NCBI GenBank assembly: GCA_904397895.1
Contig: CAJFOZ010000016.1
Span: 1 to 64,000, forward strand
Reading direction: 5' to 3'
From: an uncultured Clostridia bacterium
Lineage (GTDB): Bacteria > Bacillota > Clostridia > Oscillospirales > Acutalibacteraceae
Length of the DNA stretch: 64,000 nt
Shown: positions 35,041 to 44,295 of the stretch, in pieces
Numbering within the stretch: the stretch's first letter is position 1
Layout of the letters: the number at the start of each line of letters is the position of its first letter
The notes under the pieces: model-generated
Database searches by the model: none
Seen by the model: only the letters and a program-made list of their open reading frames with translations
Told to the model about the DNA's origin: nothing
Made by a program: the position numbers and the translations under genes

Positions 35041-35918
35041 TGTCGGCTCATGAGATGTTAACCAGCAATGCCGCTTTGGTGGAGGGTGCACTGGGGCAGT
35101 ACATCGCCCAGCAAAGCAGCTTGACACAGGTGTTGACCGATGCGATGCGTTACAGCGTGCTGGACGGGGGCAAACGGGTCCGTCCGACCCTCACGTTGGA
35201 ATGCTGCCGCATCTGCGGCGGGGAGCAAAAGAACGCTTTGCCCTTTGCTTGTGCGGTTGAGATGATCCATAGCTACTCGCTCATTCACGACGATCTGCCT
35301 TGTATGGACAACGACCTAATGCGCAGGGGAAAGCCGTCCACCCACGCAAAGTATGGGGAGGCCACTGCTCTTTTGGCCGGCGATGCACTTTTGACCTTGG
35401 CGTTTGACGTGTTATGCGATCCCGTCAATGGGGCGGAAGCGGCGGTTGAGGCCGTCCGGGAACTGAGCCGCGCAGCCGGCTACCAAGGTATGGTGGGCGG
35501 TCAGATCATTGATCTCGAAAGCGAAAACAAAGCAGTGGATGCCCCTACCCTTCAGGCGATGCATGCCGGCAAGACCGGGGCGCTTATCGCTGCTGCCGCC
35601 ACATTAGGCGTTATTGCGGCTAGAGGAAATCAAATCCAAATGGATGCATGCCGTCAATACGCGCTGCATTTAGGCCTCATGTTTCAAATCACAGATGATA
35701 TTTTGGATGCTACGGCAGATTCCTTGGCCTTGGGTAAGACTGCCGGGAAAGATCTTGAACAACATAAATCCACCTACGTGACCCTTTACGGCCTGGACAA
35801 GGCTCGTCAGATGGCCAAAGAACAAACCGATTCGGCCATTGCAGCACTGCATCCCTTTGGACAAGAAGGCCAGCAATTGGCCGATCTGGCACATTTGCTA
35901 TGCAATCGAAACCAATAA
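35037..35918 (+). CDS. ispA: polyprenyl synthetase (farnesyl/geranyl diphosphate synthase)
   Basis: A 293-aa prenyltransferase condensing IPP with DMAPP/GPP. The first Asp-rich motif is DDLPCMDND (85-93) with RRGKPSTH after it, and the second is DDILD (220-224); GGKRVRP is the IPP-binding start. The residues before the first motif are bulky (HSYSLIHDD), consistent with a short-chain (C15) product. It sits after xseB and upstream of dxs, as in Bacillus. Starts at ATG 35037 or 35040. Confidence 0.95.
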   Translation: MMSAHEMLTSNAALVEGALGQYIAQQSSLTQVLTDAMRYSVLDGGKRVRPTLTLECCRICGGEQKNALPFACAVEMIHSYSLIHDDLPCMDNDLMRRGKPSTHAKYGEATALLAGDALLTLAFDVLCDPVNGAEAAVEAVRELSRAAGYQGMVGGQIIDLESENKAVDAPTLQAMHAGKTGALIAAAATLGVIAARGNQIQMDACRQYALHLGLMFQITDDILDATADSLALGKTAGKDLEQHKSTYVTLYGLDKARQMAKEQTDSAIAALHPFGQEGQQLADLAHLLCNRNQ

Positions 35919-35935
35919 GGCTGGTGTAGAAAAGT

Positions 35936-36457
35936 ATGGAAACAATTAAAGCGGTTTTTGGCAATTATATTTTGGTATCGGCTGTTTTGGCTTGGCTTTG
36001 TGCCCAGGTCATCAAGACATTGCTCACCTTATTTGCCACCCGTAAATTTGATCCGGAACGTCTGGTAGGGGCGGGCGGAATGCCCAGTGCCCACTCGGCA
36101 ATGGTATGCGCGTTGACCATTGCGATGTCCCGCGTAGAAGGGGTAAGTTCTCCCTTGTTTGCCATGGCGTTTTTATTTGCGGCGGTGGTGATGTACGATG
36201 CCATGGGAGTCCGCCGTGCCGCCGGCGAGCAAGCCAAAGTACTTAACCAAATGCTGGATCAATTGGATTGGCCCATCTTTGGTAAAAAGCAAAAAGAACA
36301 GGTCTGGGAAGAAGAACATTCCCGTTTATCCAGTTTGCGGCGAGACGACGAGGATGAAGACGATAAAGAGTTAAAAGAGGGATTGGGGCATACCCCTTTG
36401 CAGGTGTTGGCCGGCGCGTTATTGGGAATTTTAGTGGCAATGCTGGTCCCTCGATGA
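35936..36457 (+). CDS. divergent PAP2-family membrane protein (YuiD-like)
   Basis: A 173-aa membrane protein of the DUF212/YuiD family related to acid phosphatase/haloperoxidases. It has helix YILVSAVLAWLCAQVIKTLLTLF, the active-site-like GGMPSAHSAMVCAL, ALFAMAFLFAAVVMYDAMGVRRAAGEQAKVLN, an acidic loop and a final helix PLQVLAGALLGILVAMLVPR. It may dephosphorylate lipid or prenyl phosphates; next to ispA and dxs that is attractive but unproven. Confidence 0.88.
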   Translation: METIKAVFGNYILVSAVLAWLCAQVIKTLLTLFATRKFDPERLVGAGGMPSAHSAMVCALTIAMSRVEGVSSPLFAMAFLFAAVVMYDAMGVRRAAGEQAKVLNQMLDQLDWPIFGKKQKEQVWEEEHSRLSSLRRDDEDEDDKELKEGLGHTPLQVLAGALLGILVAMLVPR

Positions 36458-36625
36458 AGGGGATCCATTTGATCTATGGGATGAACCATTGGATGGATTC
36501 CATGAAAAGATGACATGCGTTGCGTCTAGAGTTTGCTATAGAAATCCCCATCTGGGACGGTGGATAAATTAAGTAAAAACCATGTTGCACACTATTTTAG
36601 TACCGAGCCGAGAAATTTTTGATTT
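36458..36625 (+). other. gap after yuiD-like gene
   Basis: No gene seen. A near-palindrome GGGATCCAT/ATGGATTCC lies at 36462-36501 without a T tract. No convincing sigma-A promoter was found; TTGCAC at 36584-36589 lacks a -10 partner at the right distance. Confidence 0.4.
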
Positions 36626-36735
36626 TTCCCATCCAGTGGGAATGGCTGGTAAACAGCCCTACGGCGCTCGTTGCAAAGGATAGCCGGCCGTTTTTCGCGG
36701 GAACAAATGCTTTGCATTTGCGGCTATTTTTATGG
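36626..36735 (+). promoter_or_regulatory. structured, attenuator-like leader of dxs
   Basis: Three consecutive elements precede dxs: hairpin TTCCCA/TGGGAA (36626-36642), hairpin GGCTG/CAGCC (36644-36658), and a terminator-like fold in which ATAGCCG (36680-36686) pairs with CGGCTAT (36721-36727), enclosing a perfect CAAATGC-TTT-GCATTTG stem (36704-36720) and followed by TTTTATGG. CGGC at 36662-36665 could instead pair with GCCG at 36683-36686, a possible antiterminator. No known riboswitch class was recognised. Confidence 0.55.
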
Positions 36736-36773
36736 TGTAAGATTCTATTTTCAGTTGCAAAGGAGTGTGCGCC

Positions 36774-38648
36774 ATGTCTGCCTTCGGAAGGCTCCTATCT
36801 TCCATCAAAGGACCGGAAGATATTAAGAATATGACGTTCCGGCAGCTGGACGATCTATGCGCAGAGATCCGCCGGGAGTTGATCGGAACAGTGTCGCACA
36901 ATGGAGGGCATCTGGCATCCAACTTAGGAGTTGTGGAACTTTCTGTGGCCCTTCACAAGGTTTTTTGTTCCCCTCATGACCAGATTGTCTGGGACGTGGG
37001 GCATCAATGTTACACGCATAAATTGTTAACCGGGCGGTATCAGGAGTTTTCCACCCTTCGCCAAGAAAACGGCCTCTCTGGTTTTTGCCGTCCGGAGGAA
37101 AGCGAGCATGATCCTTTTGTGTCCGGCCATTCCAGCACCTCGATTTCAGCCGCCTTTGGCCTGGCAAAAGCCAAGGAACTGGTGGGGGATGACAGCTATA
37201 CCGTCGCGGTTATCGGGGACGGCGCTTTGACAGGCGGGCTTGCTTACGAAGCCATCAACAATGCCGGCCGCAGTAAATCAAAACTCATTGTGATCTTAAA
37301 CGATAATAAAATGTCCATCTCCCGCAATGTAGGATCCATCGCCCGGCATCTGGCTGGTATCCGGTCCAAGCCGGCCTATTTTCGCCTCAAGAGCCGGGTG
37401 GAGAAGGCCATCTTAAAGCTGCCAAAAGCCGGCGAGAAAATTGAAAACGGCATCATCAAAATGAAAGCGGGACTCAAAAACGTCCTATATGGCAACACCA
37501 TCTTTGAGAACATGGGGTTTGCTTACGTCGGTCCGGTGGACGGCCATAATTTGCAGGTTCTTTGTGATGTGTTAGAATCCTGCAAAGAGATTCATCGTCC
37601 CGTTTTGCTGCATGTATGTACCATCAAAGGAAAGGGCTATATCTTTGCTGAAGAAAATCCCAAGGCCTTTCACGGCACTTCCGGATTCAATATTGGAACA
37701 GGCGATACCGAGCATACAGAATACAGCTTTTCCAAACGTTTTGGAACATCGCTATGTACCATGGCACGTAGCGATACCCGTATCTGTGCCATCACCGCAG
37801 CCATGGCCTCCGGCGTAGGACTGACTGAATTCGCCCATCAATATCCAAATCGATTTTTTGATGTTGGTATTGCAGAGCAGCATGCCGTCACATTTGCCTC
37901 CGGGCTTGCTAAAAATGGACTATTACCTGTTTTTGCTGTGTACTCCACTTTTTTGCAAAGGGGATACGATCAAATCATCCACGACGCCGCTTTGCAGAAC
38001 TTAAAGATGGTGTTGGCCATTGACCGAGCCGGTTTGGTGGGCGAGGATGGGGAAACCCATCAGGGCGTATTCGACACTTCCTTTTTACACACCATTCCCA
38101 ATATCACCATCCTGGCCCCATCCACCTACGACGAGCTGGATCACATGCTACAGGACGCTTTTTATCATTACAAAGGTGTCGTAGCCCTGAGATATCCGCG
38201 GGGGGAGCAGGGATTTGTCCCACAAGATTATCACAGTGGGCAAAAGCCATATTGTTTTTATGGTGATACAGGTGCTTGTGATCTGATTGTCACATTCGGC
38301 CGTCTTTTTTCCGAAGCTTGCTTGGCAAGGGATCTGTTGGCAAAGAAGGGCAAGACGGTTTGTATCCTAAAGCTCAATGTGGTCAAGCCTATGGACGCTA
38401 CTGTATTTGATGCTATCAAGGGATTTACATCCATCCACTTTTACGAGGAAGGTATGCAGGAAGGCGGTATCGGCCAAAGTTTTGGATTTGGGTTGTATCA
38501 ATCCGGATTCAAGGGGAGGTTTATTCTCCATGCCCTTCCGGATCAGTTTATACCGCAAAGCAGCATCCCGAGCGCGCTAGCTCGGTTCGGATTGGATGCC
38601 CAGTCCATGGCGACATCTATTTTGCAGGGGGAAAAGGCAGTTGAGTGA
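36774..38648 (+). CDS. dxs: 1-deoxy-D-xylulose-5-phosphate synthase
   Basis: A 624-aa thiamine-diphosphate enzyme joining pyruvate and glyceraldehyde 3-phosphate, the first step of the MEP isoprenoid pathway. Motifs include NGGHLASNLGVVEL, HQCYTHKLLTGR, the ThDP site GDGALTGGLAYEAINNAG with NDNKMSIS, FDVGIAEQHAVTFASGLA and DRAGLVGEDGETHQGVFD. AAAGGAGTG lies 8 nt before ATG 36774. It is preceded by a structured leader, so expression may be regulated separately from ispA. It overlaps tlyA by 8 nt. Confidence 0.96.
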   Translation: MSAFGRLLSSIKGPEDIKNMTFRQLDDLCAEIRRELIGTVSHNGGHLASNLGVVELSVALHKVFCSPHDQIVWDVGHQCYTHKLLTGRYQEFSTLRQENGLSGFCRPEESEHDPFVSGHSSTSISAAFGLAKAKELVGDDSYTVAVIGDGALTGGLAYEAINNAGRSKSKLIVILNDNKMSISRNVGSIARHLAGIRSKPAYFRLKSRVEKAILKLPKAGEKIENGIIKMKAGLKNVLYGNTIFENMGFAYVGPVDGHNLQVLCDVLESCKEIHRPVLLHVCTIKGKGYIFAEENPKAFHGTSGFNIGTGDTEHTEYSFSKRFGTSLCTMARSDTRICAITAAMASGVGLTEFAHQYPNRFFDVGIAEQHAVTFASGLAKNGLLPVFAVYSTFLQRGYDQIIHDAALQNLKMVLAIDRAGLVGEDGETHQGVFDTSFLHTIPNITILAPSTYDELDHMLQDAFYHYKGVVALRYPRGEQGFVPQDYHSGQKPYCFYGDTGACDLIVTFGRLFSEACLARDLLAKKGKTVCILKLNVVKPMDATVFDAIKGFTSIHFYEEGMQEGGIGQSFGFGLYQSGFKGRFILHALPDQFIPQSSIPSALARFGLDAQSMATSILQGEKAVE

Positions 38649-39495
38649 GAAAAAACGATTAGACGTCTTACTAGTAGAAAACAATTTGGCCCAAAGCAGG
38701 GATCGGGCACAAAGGCTCATTATGTCGGGCAGTGTGTATGTGGACGGCCAAAAGGCTTTGAAGGCCGGTACGACAGTATCGTCTACGGCACGCATTGAGG
38801 TGCGTGGCAAAGACATTCCCTTTGTCAGCCGCGGGGGGCTCAAGCTCCAAAAGGCCATGGAGGGCTTTGGCCTTGATTTACAGGGCGCGGTATGTATGGA
38901 TATCGGCGCCTCCACAGGAGGATTTACCGACTGTATGCTCCAGCATGGGGCAGTGAAGGTGTACGCAGTGGATGTAGGTTACGGCCAGTTGGCCTGGAAG
39001 CTGCGCACCGACCCACGTGTGATTAATTTGGAACGCACCAATGTGCGGTACTTAACCAAGGAGCAGGTACCCGACATTTTAGATTTTGCCAGCGTGGACG
39101 TATCCTTTATTTCACTCAAACTGATTTTACCTGTCCTATTTGAGTTTCTCTCTGGGGAGGGACAAGCGGTCTGTCTCATCAAGCCACAGTTTGAAGCCGG
39201 CAAAGGCAAAGTCGGAAAGAAAGGAGTAGTACGCGATCCTGCTGTCCACCTGGAAGTACTGGACAATGTTTGTGGATTCACTCAGGACGCTGGGTTCTCG
39301 ATTTTGCATTTGGATTTCTCCCCAGTCAAAGGGCCGGAGGGAAATATTGAATATTTGATGCATATTTGTAAGAAAACGTCTGAAAAGGCAAACGCCTTTA
39401 CGACTTTCGACTTAGAAGGTTTAGTTTCCCGATCTCATGGACATTTTTCCAAAGGAGAATCCGCTCATGAAGATAGCACTCCTGCTCAATACTGA
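38641..39495 (+). CDS. tlyA: TlyA-family rRNA 2'-O-methyltransferase (YqxC)
   Basis: A 284-aa SAM enzyme with an N-terminal S4 RNA-binding domain (KKRLDVLLVENNLAQSRDRAQRLI) and an FtsJ-like methyltransferase: VCMDIGASTGGFTDCML as SAM motif I, then VDVSFISLKLILP and CLIKPQFEAGKGKVGKKGVVRD. Homologues methylate 16S/23S rRNA cytidines. TTG 38641 is chosen: AGGGGG and AAGG lie upstream, the S4 domain begins at once, and it overlaps dxs by 8 nt. The 3' end overlaps nadK by 29 nt. Confidence 0.93.
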   Translation: MSEKKRLDVLLVENNLAQSRDRAQRLIMSGSVYVDGQKALKAGTTVSSTARIEVRGKDIPFVSRGGLKLQKAMEGFGLDLQGAVCMDIGASTGGFTDCMLQHGAVKVYAVDVGYGQLAWKLRTDPRVINLERTNVRYLTKEQVPDILDFASVDVSFISLKLILPVLFEFLSGEGQAVCLIKPQFEAGKGKVGKKGVVRDPAVHLEVLDNVCGFTQDAGFSILHLDFSPVKGPEGNIEYLMHICKKTSEKANAFTTFDLEGLVSRSHGHFSKGESAHEDSTPAQY

Positions 39496-40318
39496 CAAGC
39501 AAAATTGCTTTACAGTTGCTTTTGAGGTGTGTAAGCATCTCAAAGAACTAGGGGCGGAAATTTTATTGGATCAATCGGTACGGAATCTATTTTTGGAACC
39601 TGAAGCCCAGTATATGGACTTTGATTCGATGGCCCAAAGCTGCCAAATTCTAGTGGCTTTGGGTGGGGACGGCACCATCCTCCACGCTGCCAAACGGGCT
39701 GCTATTTTTCACAAGCCAGTCTTAGGCATCAATGTGGGACGTCTGGGATTCATGGCCGGATTGGAGCCCAATGAACTGGACCGCCTTTCCTGCCTCTTTT
39801 CAGGGGATTATACCGTCGATAAGCGCATGCTTCTCCAGGTCACCATCGAAAGGGAACCCAGCGTTTATTATTACGCTTTAAACGACGCTGTAGTGTCAAA
39901 AAGTTCCCTCTCCCGCATCATTGACATTGACCTGGCTTTGGACGGCAAGGATATCGCCTCTTATCGTGCCGATGGCATTATCGTATCTACCCCCACCGGG
40001 TCGACAGCCTATTCTCTGTCGGCCGGCGGACCGGTAGTCGACCCCCAGATGAGCGGTATTTTGGTTACGCCCATCTGTCCACACTCTTTGTTTGCAAGGA
40101 GCATTCTATTCCGAGATGATAAAAAGATACAATTGACCGCGTCATGCCTTTCCGGGACAGACGCTTACCTAACTGTGGATGGGGAGCAGGGGCGATTGCT
40201 GCTTCCAGGCGACCGAGTCCACATCCAAAGAGCGGAGCTGGAAGCTTCCATTCTCCGCATCAAACAACAGGCTTTTTATGAGGTTCTCAATGAAAAGCTG
40301 ATTAATAGGAGGTCTTAG
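39467..40318 (+). CDS. nadK: NAD kinase
   Basis: A 283-aa kinase making NADP+ from NAD+. The nucleotide site VALGGDGTILHAAKRA (around residue 65), GINVGRLGFMAGL and ISTPTGSTAYSLSAGGPVVDP are diagnostic. ATG 39467 follows AAAGGAG by 9 nt and lies inside the tail of tlyA, suggesting coupled translation. The argR start follows after one base. Placement between tlyA and argR is common in Clostridia. Confidence 0.95.
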   Translation: MKIALLLNTDKQNCFTVAFEVCKHLKELGAEILLDQSVRNLFLEPEAQYMDFDSMAQSCQILVALGGDGTILHAAKRAAIFHKPVLGINVGRLGFMAGLEPNELDRLSCLFSGDYTVDKRMLLQVTIEREPSVYYYALNDAVVSKSSLSRIIDIDLALDGKDIASYRADGIIVSTPTGSTAYSLSAGGPVVDPQMSGILVTPICPHSLFARSILFRDDKKIQLTASCLSGTDAYLTVDGEQGRLLLPGDRVHIQRAELEASILRIKQQAFYEVLNEKLINRRS

Positions 40319-40319
40319 G

Positions 40320-40772
40320 ATGAAAGCCAAGCGCCATGCTAAAATTCTAGAACTAATCCAGCAGCGTCCTATCGATACCCAGGAAGAACTGCTGAAAAGT
40401 TTAAAAGAATACGGTTATGATGTAACGCAAGCCACGGTTTCCCGGGATATTAAAGAACTTCGCCTCATCAAAACGTTGGACAGCGCCGGCCGATACCGGT
40501 ACAGCTCCTCCAAGCAGGATATGGATGGGATTTCATCTAAATTCCATAGCCTTTTTGCCGATGCGGTTATTTCCATCGATTATGCACAGAACATCCTGGT
40601 GGTCAAATGCTTCTCCGGCATGGCCAATGCCGCATGCGCCGCTTTGGATTCTATGCATTGGGAAGGCGTGGTTGGAACTTTATCTGGAGACGATACCTTT
40701 CTCATCATCTGCCGTACGGAGTCCCACGCCATTTCTCTCGTGACAGAATTAAAAAAGCTATGTAAAAAATAA
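40320..40772 (+). CDS. argR: arginine repressor ArgR/AhrC
   Basis: A 150-aa hexameric repressor with an N-terminal winged helix (HAKILELIQQRPIDTQEELLKSL, QATVSRDIKELRLIK) and a C-terminal arginine-binding and oligomerisation domain ending GTLSGDDTFLIICRTESHA. It senses arginine to control arginine synthesis and breakdown. No arg genes are in the window. Position before recN is the conserved Firmicutes order. Confidence 0.96.
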   Translation: MKAKRHAKILELIQQRPIDTQEELLKSLKEYGYDVTQATVSRDIKELRLIKTLDSAGRYRYSSSKQDMDGISSKFHSLFADAVISIDYAQNILVVKCFSGMANAACAALDSMHWEGVVGTLSGDDTFLIICRTESHAISLVTELKKLCKK

Positions 40773-40881
40773 AGAAATCCAGCAATTATCACTGCTTTGC
40801 GTTATCTTTTTTCAATGAATCTTGGTATTATTTATCCCGCCTTTGGTGGGATAAGCTCTGATTTACAAGGGGTGATCTTTT

Positions 40882-42567
40882 ATGCTCCAAAATCTTCATA
40901 TTGAGAATATCGCCGTCATTGAGCGTGCTGATATTTCATTCTCATCCGGCCTAAATGCTTTGACCGGTGAAACCGGCGCTGGGAAATCCATTGTTATCGA
41001 CGCCATTAACGCCATCTTAGGCCATCGAACTAGCAAAGAGATCATCCGAAGCGGCGCTGATAAAGCCCGGGTATCGGCTTTGTTTTGTGATCTATCGTCC
41101 ACCGCTTTGCGCACTCTGGAACGGCTGGGCTTTGAATGCGACGAGGACGGTATGTTGTTGATCCAAAGGGACATTAGTGTGGGAGGGAAGGGGCTGTGCC
41201 GCATCGGCGGACAGCCCGCCACCATCTCCATTTTGCGGGAGCTGGGCAACTCCCTGATCAATATCCATGGCCAGCACGACAACCAGGCGCTTTTGTCGCC
41301 CGAGCGGCACATGCAATATTTGGACCGGTTGGGCGACTACCAAAAAGAACTGGAAGAGTATCGGGAGGCTTTCCTGCATCTGTGTGCTGTCAAAAAAGAG
41401 CTCGATGGATTCCAGATGGATGAAGCAGAAAAGGCCCGGCGCATCGATTTGCTCCAATATCAGATTGATGAATTAGAGGCTGCCGACATCCAATTGGGCG
41501 AACGGGAGTATCTCAGCGAACAGCGGGCATTGATTGTCAATGCCGAGCGAATTGTCCGGTCGGTAGAGGAGGCCCGCATTTCCATCAGCGGGACGGAGGA
41601 CGAAGCAGGCGCCGCCCAGTTGATGGAGCGCGCCGCGGATGCCCTTAACTCGGTTGTGGAGGTGTATCCGGATCTAGAGGCGCTTGCCAAACGGGTGCAG
41701 GATATCGCTTATGAGGTCGGCGACGTCTCGGACGAACTAAGGGACAAAAGCCGTCAGATGGAATGTGATCCTGATGATTTGGATACCATCGAAGAGCGGT
41801 TGGATGTATTGTATCGTCTCGGGTGCAAGTATGGGGAAACCGAAGAGGAGATGCTTAGTTTCTTAAAAGAAGCCAAGGCGGAATTGGATTCCATCCAGCA
41901 GGCCGACGAGCGGTTGGAACAGCTGAAAAAACAGCTGGAAGAAGCGACCCAACACGCCAAGGCTTTAGCGCTCCAGGTATCCCAGGGGAGGCGGAAGGCG
42001 GCTATTTTGCTGGAAAAACAGGTCAAGGATCAGCTTACCTTTTTGGATATGCCGGGAGTCAAATTTGAAGCGGCGTTTCATCCGTGCGCGCTGTATGCCG
42101 ACGGCGCGGAGACCATGGAGTTTCTCATCTCGGTCAATCAGGGGGAGCCTCCCAAACCGCTGGCTAAAATTGCCTCCGGCGGCGAGCTTTCCCGCATCAT
42201 GTTGGCTATCAAAACGGCCTTAGCCGACAAAGACGACATCGATACCCTGATTTTCGATGAGGTAGATACCGGCATCAGCGGCCGGGCAGCCCAAAAGGTA
42301 GGGCAGAAACTCCATCAGATTGCCCAGAGCCGTCAGGTCATCTGCGTAACCCATTCGGCCCAGATTGCAGCACTGGCCCATTCCCATCTGCTCATTGAGA
42401 AGCAGGTACGGGATGGCAGGACCTATACCCAAGTCACACAAATGGGATTGGCCCAGCGGGTCCGGGAAATCGCCCGCATTATTGGTGGCGAAAGCATTAC
42501 CCCGGTCAGTTTGCAAAATGCCCAGGAAATGCTGGACTTAGGGCAGCAAAATCAAAACGAGGCTTGA
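40882..42567 (+). CDS. recN: DNA repair protein RecN
   Basis: A 561-aa SMC-like ATPase acting early in double-strand-break repair. Walker A ALTGETGAGKSIVIDAI (about 29-45) opens the N-terminal half, long coiled coil spans roughly 150-360, and the C-terminal half has KIASGGELSRIMLAIKTAL (ABC signature) with Walker B TLIFDEVDTGISGRAAQ. GGGGTGATC precedes the ATG. The downstream spoIVB and spo0A of Bacillus are replaced here by T-box-tyrS, and the tyrS promoter -35 overlaps the recN stop codon. Confidence 0.96.
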   Translation: MLQNLHIENIAVIERADISFSSGLNALTGETGAGKSIVIDAINAILGHRTSKEIIRSGADKARVSALFCDLSSTALRTLERLGFECDEDGMLLIQRDISVGGKGLCRIGGQPATISILRELGNSLINIHGQHDNQALLSPERHMQYLDRLGDYQKELEEYREAFLHLCAVKKELDGFQMDEAEKARRIDLLQYQIDELEAADIQLGEREYLSEQRALIVNAERIVRSVEEARISISGTEDEAGAAQLMERAADALNSVVEVYPDLEALAKRVQDIAYEVGDVSDELRDKSRQMECDPDDLDTIEERLDVLYRLGCKYGETEEEMLSFLKEAKAELDSIQQADERLEQLKKQLEEATQHAKALALQVSQGRRKAAILLEKQVKDQLTFLDMPGVKFEAAFHPCALYADGAETMEFLISVNQGEPPKPLAKIASGGELSRIMLAIKTALADKDDIDTLIFDEVDTGISGRAAQKVGQKLHQIAQSRQVICVTHSAQIAALAHSHLLIEKQVRDGRTYTQVTQMGLAQRVREIARIIGGESITPVSLQNAQEMLDLGQQNQNEA

Positions 42568-42592
42568 CAAATAGAAAAAAGTGTGTTTAAAT
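42564..42592 (+). promoter_or_regulatory. promoter of tyrS T-box transcript
   Basis: TTGACA (42564-42569), 17-bp spacer, TTAAAT (42587-42592); the -35 box overlaps the recN stop codon. Confidence 0.75.
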
Positions 42593-42599
42593 ACAGCAT

Positions 42600-42885
42600 A
42601 GCAAAAGGCGATGACGGGAAGAAGTAGCGTTGTTTTGTTCCCAAAAGAGAGTACCCGGTTGGTGGAAGGGGATGGGAGAAGCAATGTGAAGTACATCCTA
42701 TCAGCCGCATTTCTGAACAGGCGGTATACCGCCCTCAGTAGGAAATGACGATTTGCGCCCGTTACAGCGCAGGGTTTTTTGATGAAAACCCGCCGAGGTC
42801 TTTATCCGCAAGGATAGGGATGCATTGAGGTGGTACCACGGGAATTTCTCGTCCTCTGCTTTTTTGGAGCAGGGGACTTTTTCTT
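42600..42885 (+). promoter_or_regulatory. T-box riboswitch, tyrosine-specific
   Basis: Stem I opens with GATGACGGGAAGAAGTA; the specifier loop shows GAAGTACATCC with UAC (42692-42694), a tyrosine codon. The T-box sequence AGGTGGTACCACG (42828-42840) precedes a terminator, GTCCTCTGCT (42851-42860) with AGCAGGGGAC (42868-42877) and TTTTTC. Uncharged tRNA-Tyr should stabilise the antiterminator and allow tyrS transcription. Confidence 0.93.
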
Positions 42886-42956
42886 TGCTCTTTTTCCACC
42901 GGATAGTGATCATTACCCAGGAAATAACTTTATTTGAAATCAGGAGGATTTTTATC

Positions 42957-44180
42957 ATGGGAGTATTTGAGGAACTGAAAGAACGGGGCCTTATCGCCCA
43001 AATGACGCATGAAGAACCCATCAAGGATTTACTAGACAATCAGAAGATTACCTTCTACATTGGCTTTGATCCCACGGCCGACAGCCTGCACGTAGGCCAT
43101 TTTTTGCAGATGGTTGTCATGGCCCATATGCAGAGAGCCGGCCATCGTCCCATCGTCCTGTTGGGAGGAGGTACGGGCATGGTTGGCGATCCCACTGGCA
43201 AGACCGATATGCGCAAGATGATGACGCAGGAAACGGTGGATTATCATGTCAGCTGTTTTAAGAAACAAATGGAGCGATTCATCGATTTCTCCAACGGCAA
43301 AGCCTTGATGGTCAACAATGGCGATTGGCTTTTAAATCTCAACTATATAGATTTCCTGCGCAATGTGGGCGTGCACTTCTCAGTCAACCGCATGTTGACA
43401 GCTGAATGTTTTAAAACACGTCTGGTCAAAGGCCTGTCCTTCTTGGAATTCAACTACATGCTCATGCAGAGCTACGACTTCCTGAAGCTCTATGAGGATT
43501 ATGGATGCATTATGGAATTGGGCGGCGACGACCAGTGGTCCAATATTTTGGGCGGCATTGAATTGATCCGACGCGCCAGGGGCAAGGACGCTTACGGTAT
43601 GACCTTTACCTTGCTCACCACCAGCGACGGCCGCAAGATGGGCAAAACCGAGGGCGGCGCCGTCTGGCTGGATCCGGAGAAAACCACCCCCTACGACTTT
43701 TACCAGTACTGGCGCAACGTGGATGACGCCGATGTCATCCGTTGCCTTAAAATGCTGACCTTTGTGCCGTTGGAACAGATTAAGCCCATGGAACAGTGGA
43801 GCGGTAGTCAGCTCAACCAGGCCAAAGAAATGCTTGCCTTTGAAGTGACCAAGATGATCCATGGGGAAGAAGAGGCCCAAAAAGCCCAGAACGCCGCCCG
43901 TGCCCTGTTTGGCGCCGGTGCTTCTGTGGATGATATGCCGTCTACCCAGCTGGAGGAATCGGATTTTACTGACGGCGCCATCGGCATTATCGATCTGCTG
44001 ACCAAAACCGGCCTGGTATCTTCACGAGGAGAAGGCCGCCGTCTGATCGACCAGGGCGGTATCTCTGTAGATGATCAAAAAGCCGCTTCTGTTTCGGATA
44101 CCATTCCGGTTTCCCAATTTGAAAAAGGGTATGTCATCATCAAAAAGGGCAAAAAGGTGTTCCACAAAGCAGTCAAATAA
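42957..44180 (+). CDS. tyrS: tyrosyl-tRNA synthetase
   Basis: A 407-aa class I synthetase. The HIGH-like motif is [13 protein letters not shown], tyrosine-binding residues lie in [11 protein letters not shown] and GGDDQWSNI, and the KMSKS loop is [14 protein letters not shown]-terminal S4 domain begins at about residue 340 ([21 protein letters not shown]). AGGAGG precedes ATG 42957; the longer frame would include the T-box terminator. Expression is controlled by the upstream tyrosine T-box. Confidence 0.97.
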   Translation: MGVFEELKERGLIAQMTHEEPIKDLLDNQKITFYIGFDPTADSLHVGHFLQMVVMAHMQRAGHRPIVLLGGGTGMVGDPTGKTDMRKMMTQETVDYHVSCFKKQMERFIDFSNGKALMVNNGDWLLNLNYIDFLRNVGVHFSVNRMLTAECFKTRLVKGLSFLEFNYMLMQSYDFLKLYEDYGCIMELGGDDQWSNILGGIELIRRARGKDAYGMTFTLLTTSDGRKMGKTEGGAVWLDPEKTTPYDFYQYWRNVDDADVIRCLKMLTFVPLEQIKPMEQWSGSQLNQAKEMLAFEVTKMIHGEEEAQKAQNAARALFGAGASVDDMPSTQLEESDFTDGAIGIIDLLTKTGLVSSRGEGRRLIDQGGISVDDQKAASVSDTIPVSQFEKGYVIIKKGKKVFHKAVK

Positions 44181-44198
44181 ACAGAAAATATACCAATA

Positions 44199-44241
44199 AA
44201 AAGAGTGGGCAATGTGTTAGCATTACCCACTCTTTCTTTTT
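44199..44241 (+). terminator. terminator after tyrS
   Basis: Stem AAAGAGTGGG (44200-44209) with CCCACTCTTT (44226-44235), extended inward by AATG/CATT, followed by CTTTTTG. Confidence 0.9.
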
Positions 44242-44277
44242 GCATAGGAAAAGGGTCATCCAAAGGTGGATGACCCT
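44240..44277 (-). terminator. terminator of the ior/ACT operon
   Basis: A perfect 10-bp stem, AGGGTCATCC (44252-44261) with GGATGACCCT (44268-44277). On the minus strand TTTTCC follows, 19 nt after the ACT-gene stop. Confidence 0.87.
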
Positions 44278-44295
44278 AACGGAAAATCAAATCGA

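Noticed and set aside
36641..36690. Resemblance to a c-di-GMP-I riboswitch (GGTAAAC, GCAAAGG, GCCGGCC words)
   Set aside because: The GNRA loop, P2/P3 pairing and tetraloop receptor are missing; the words are too short to count.
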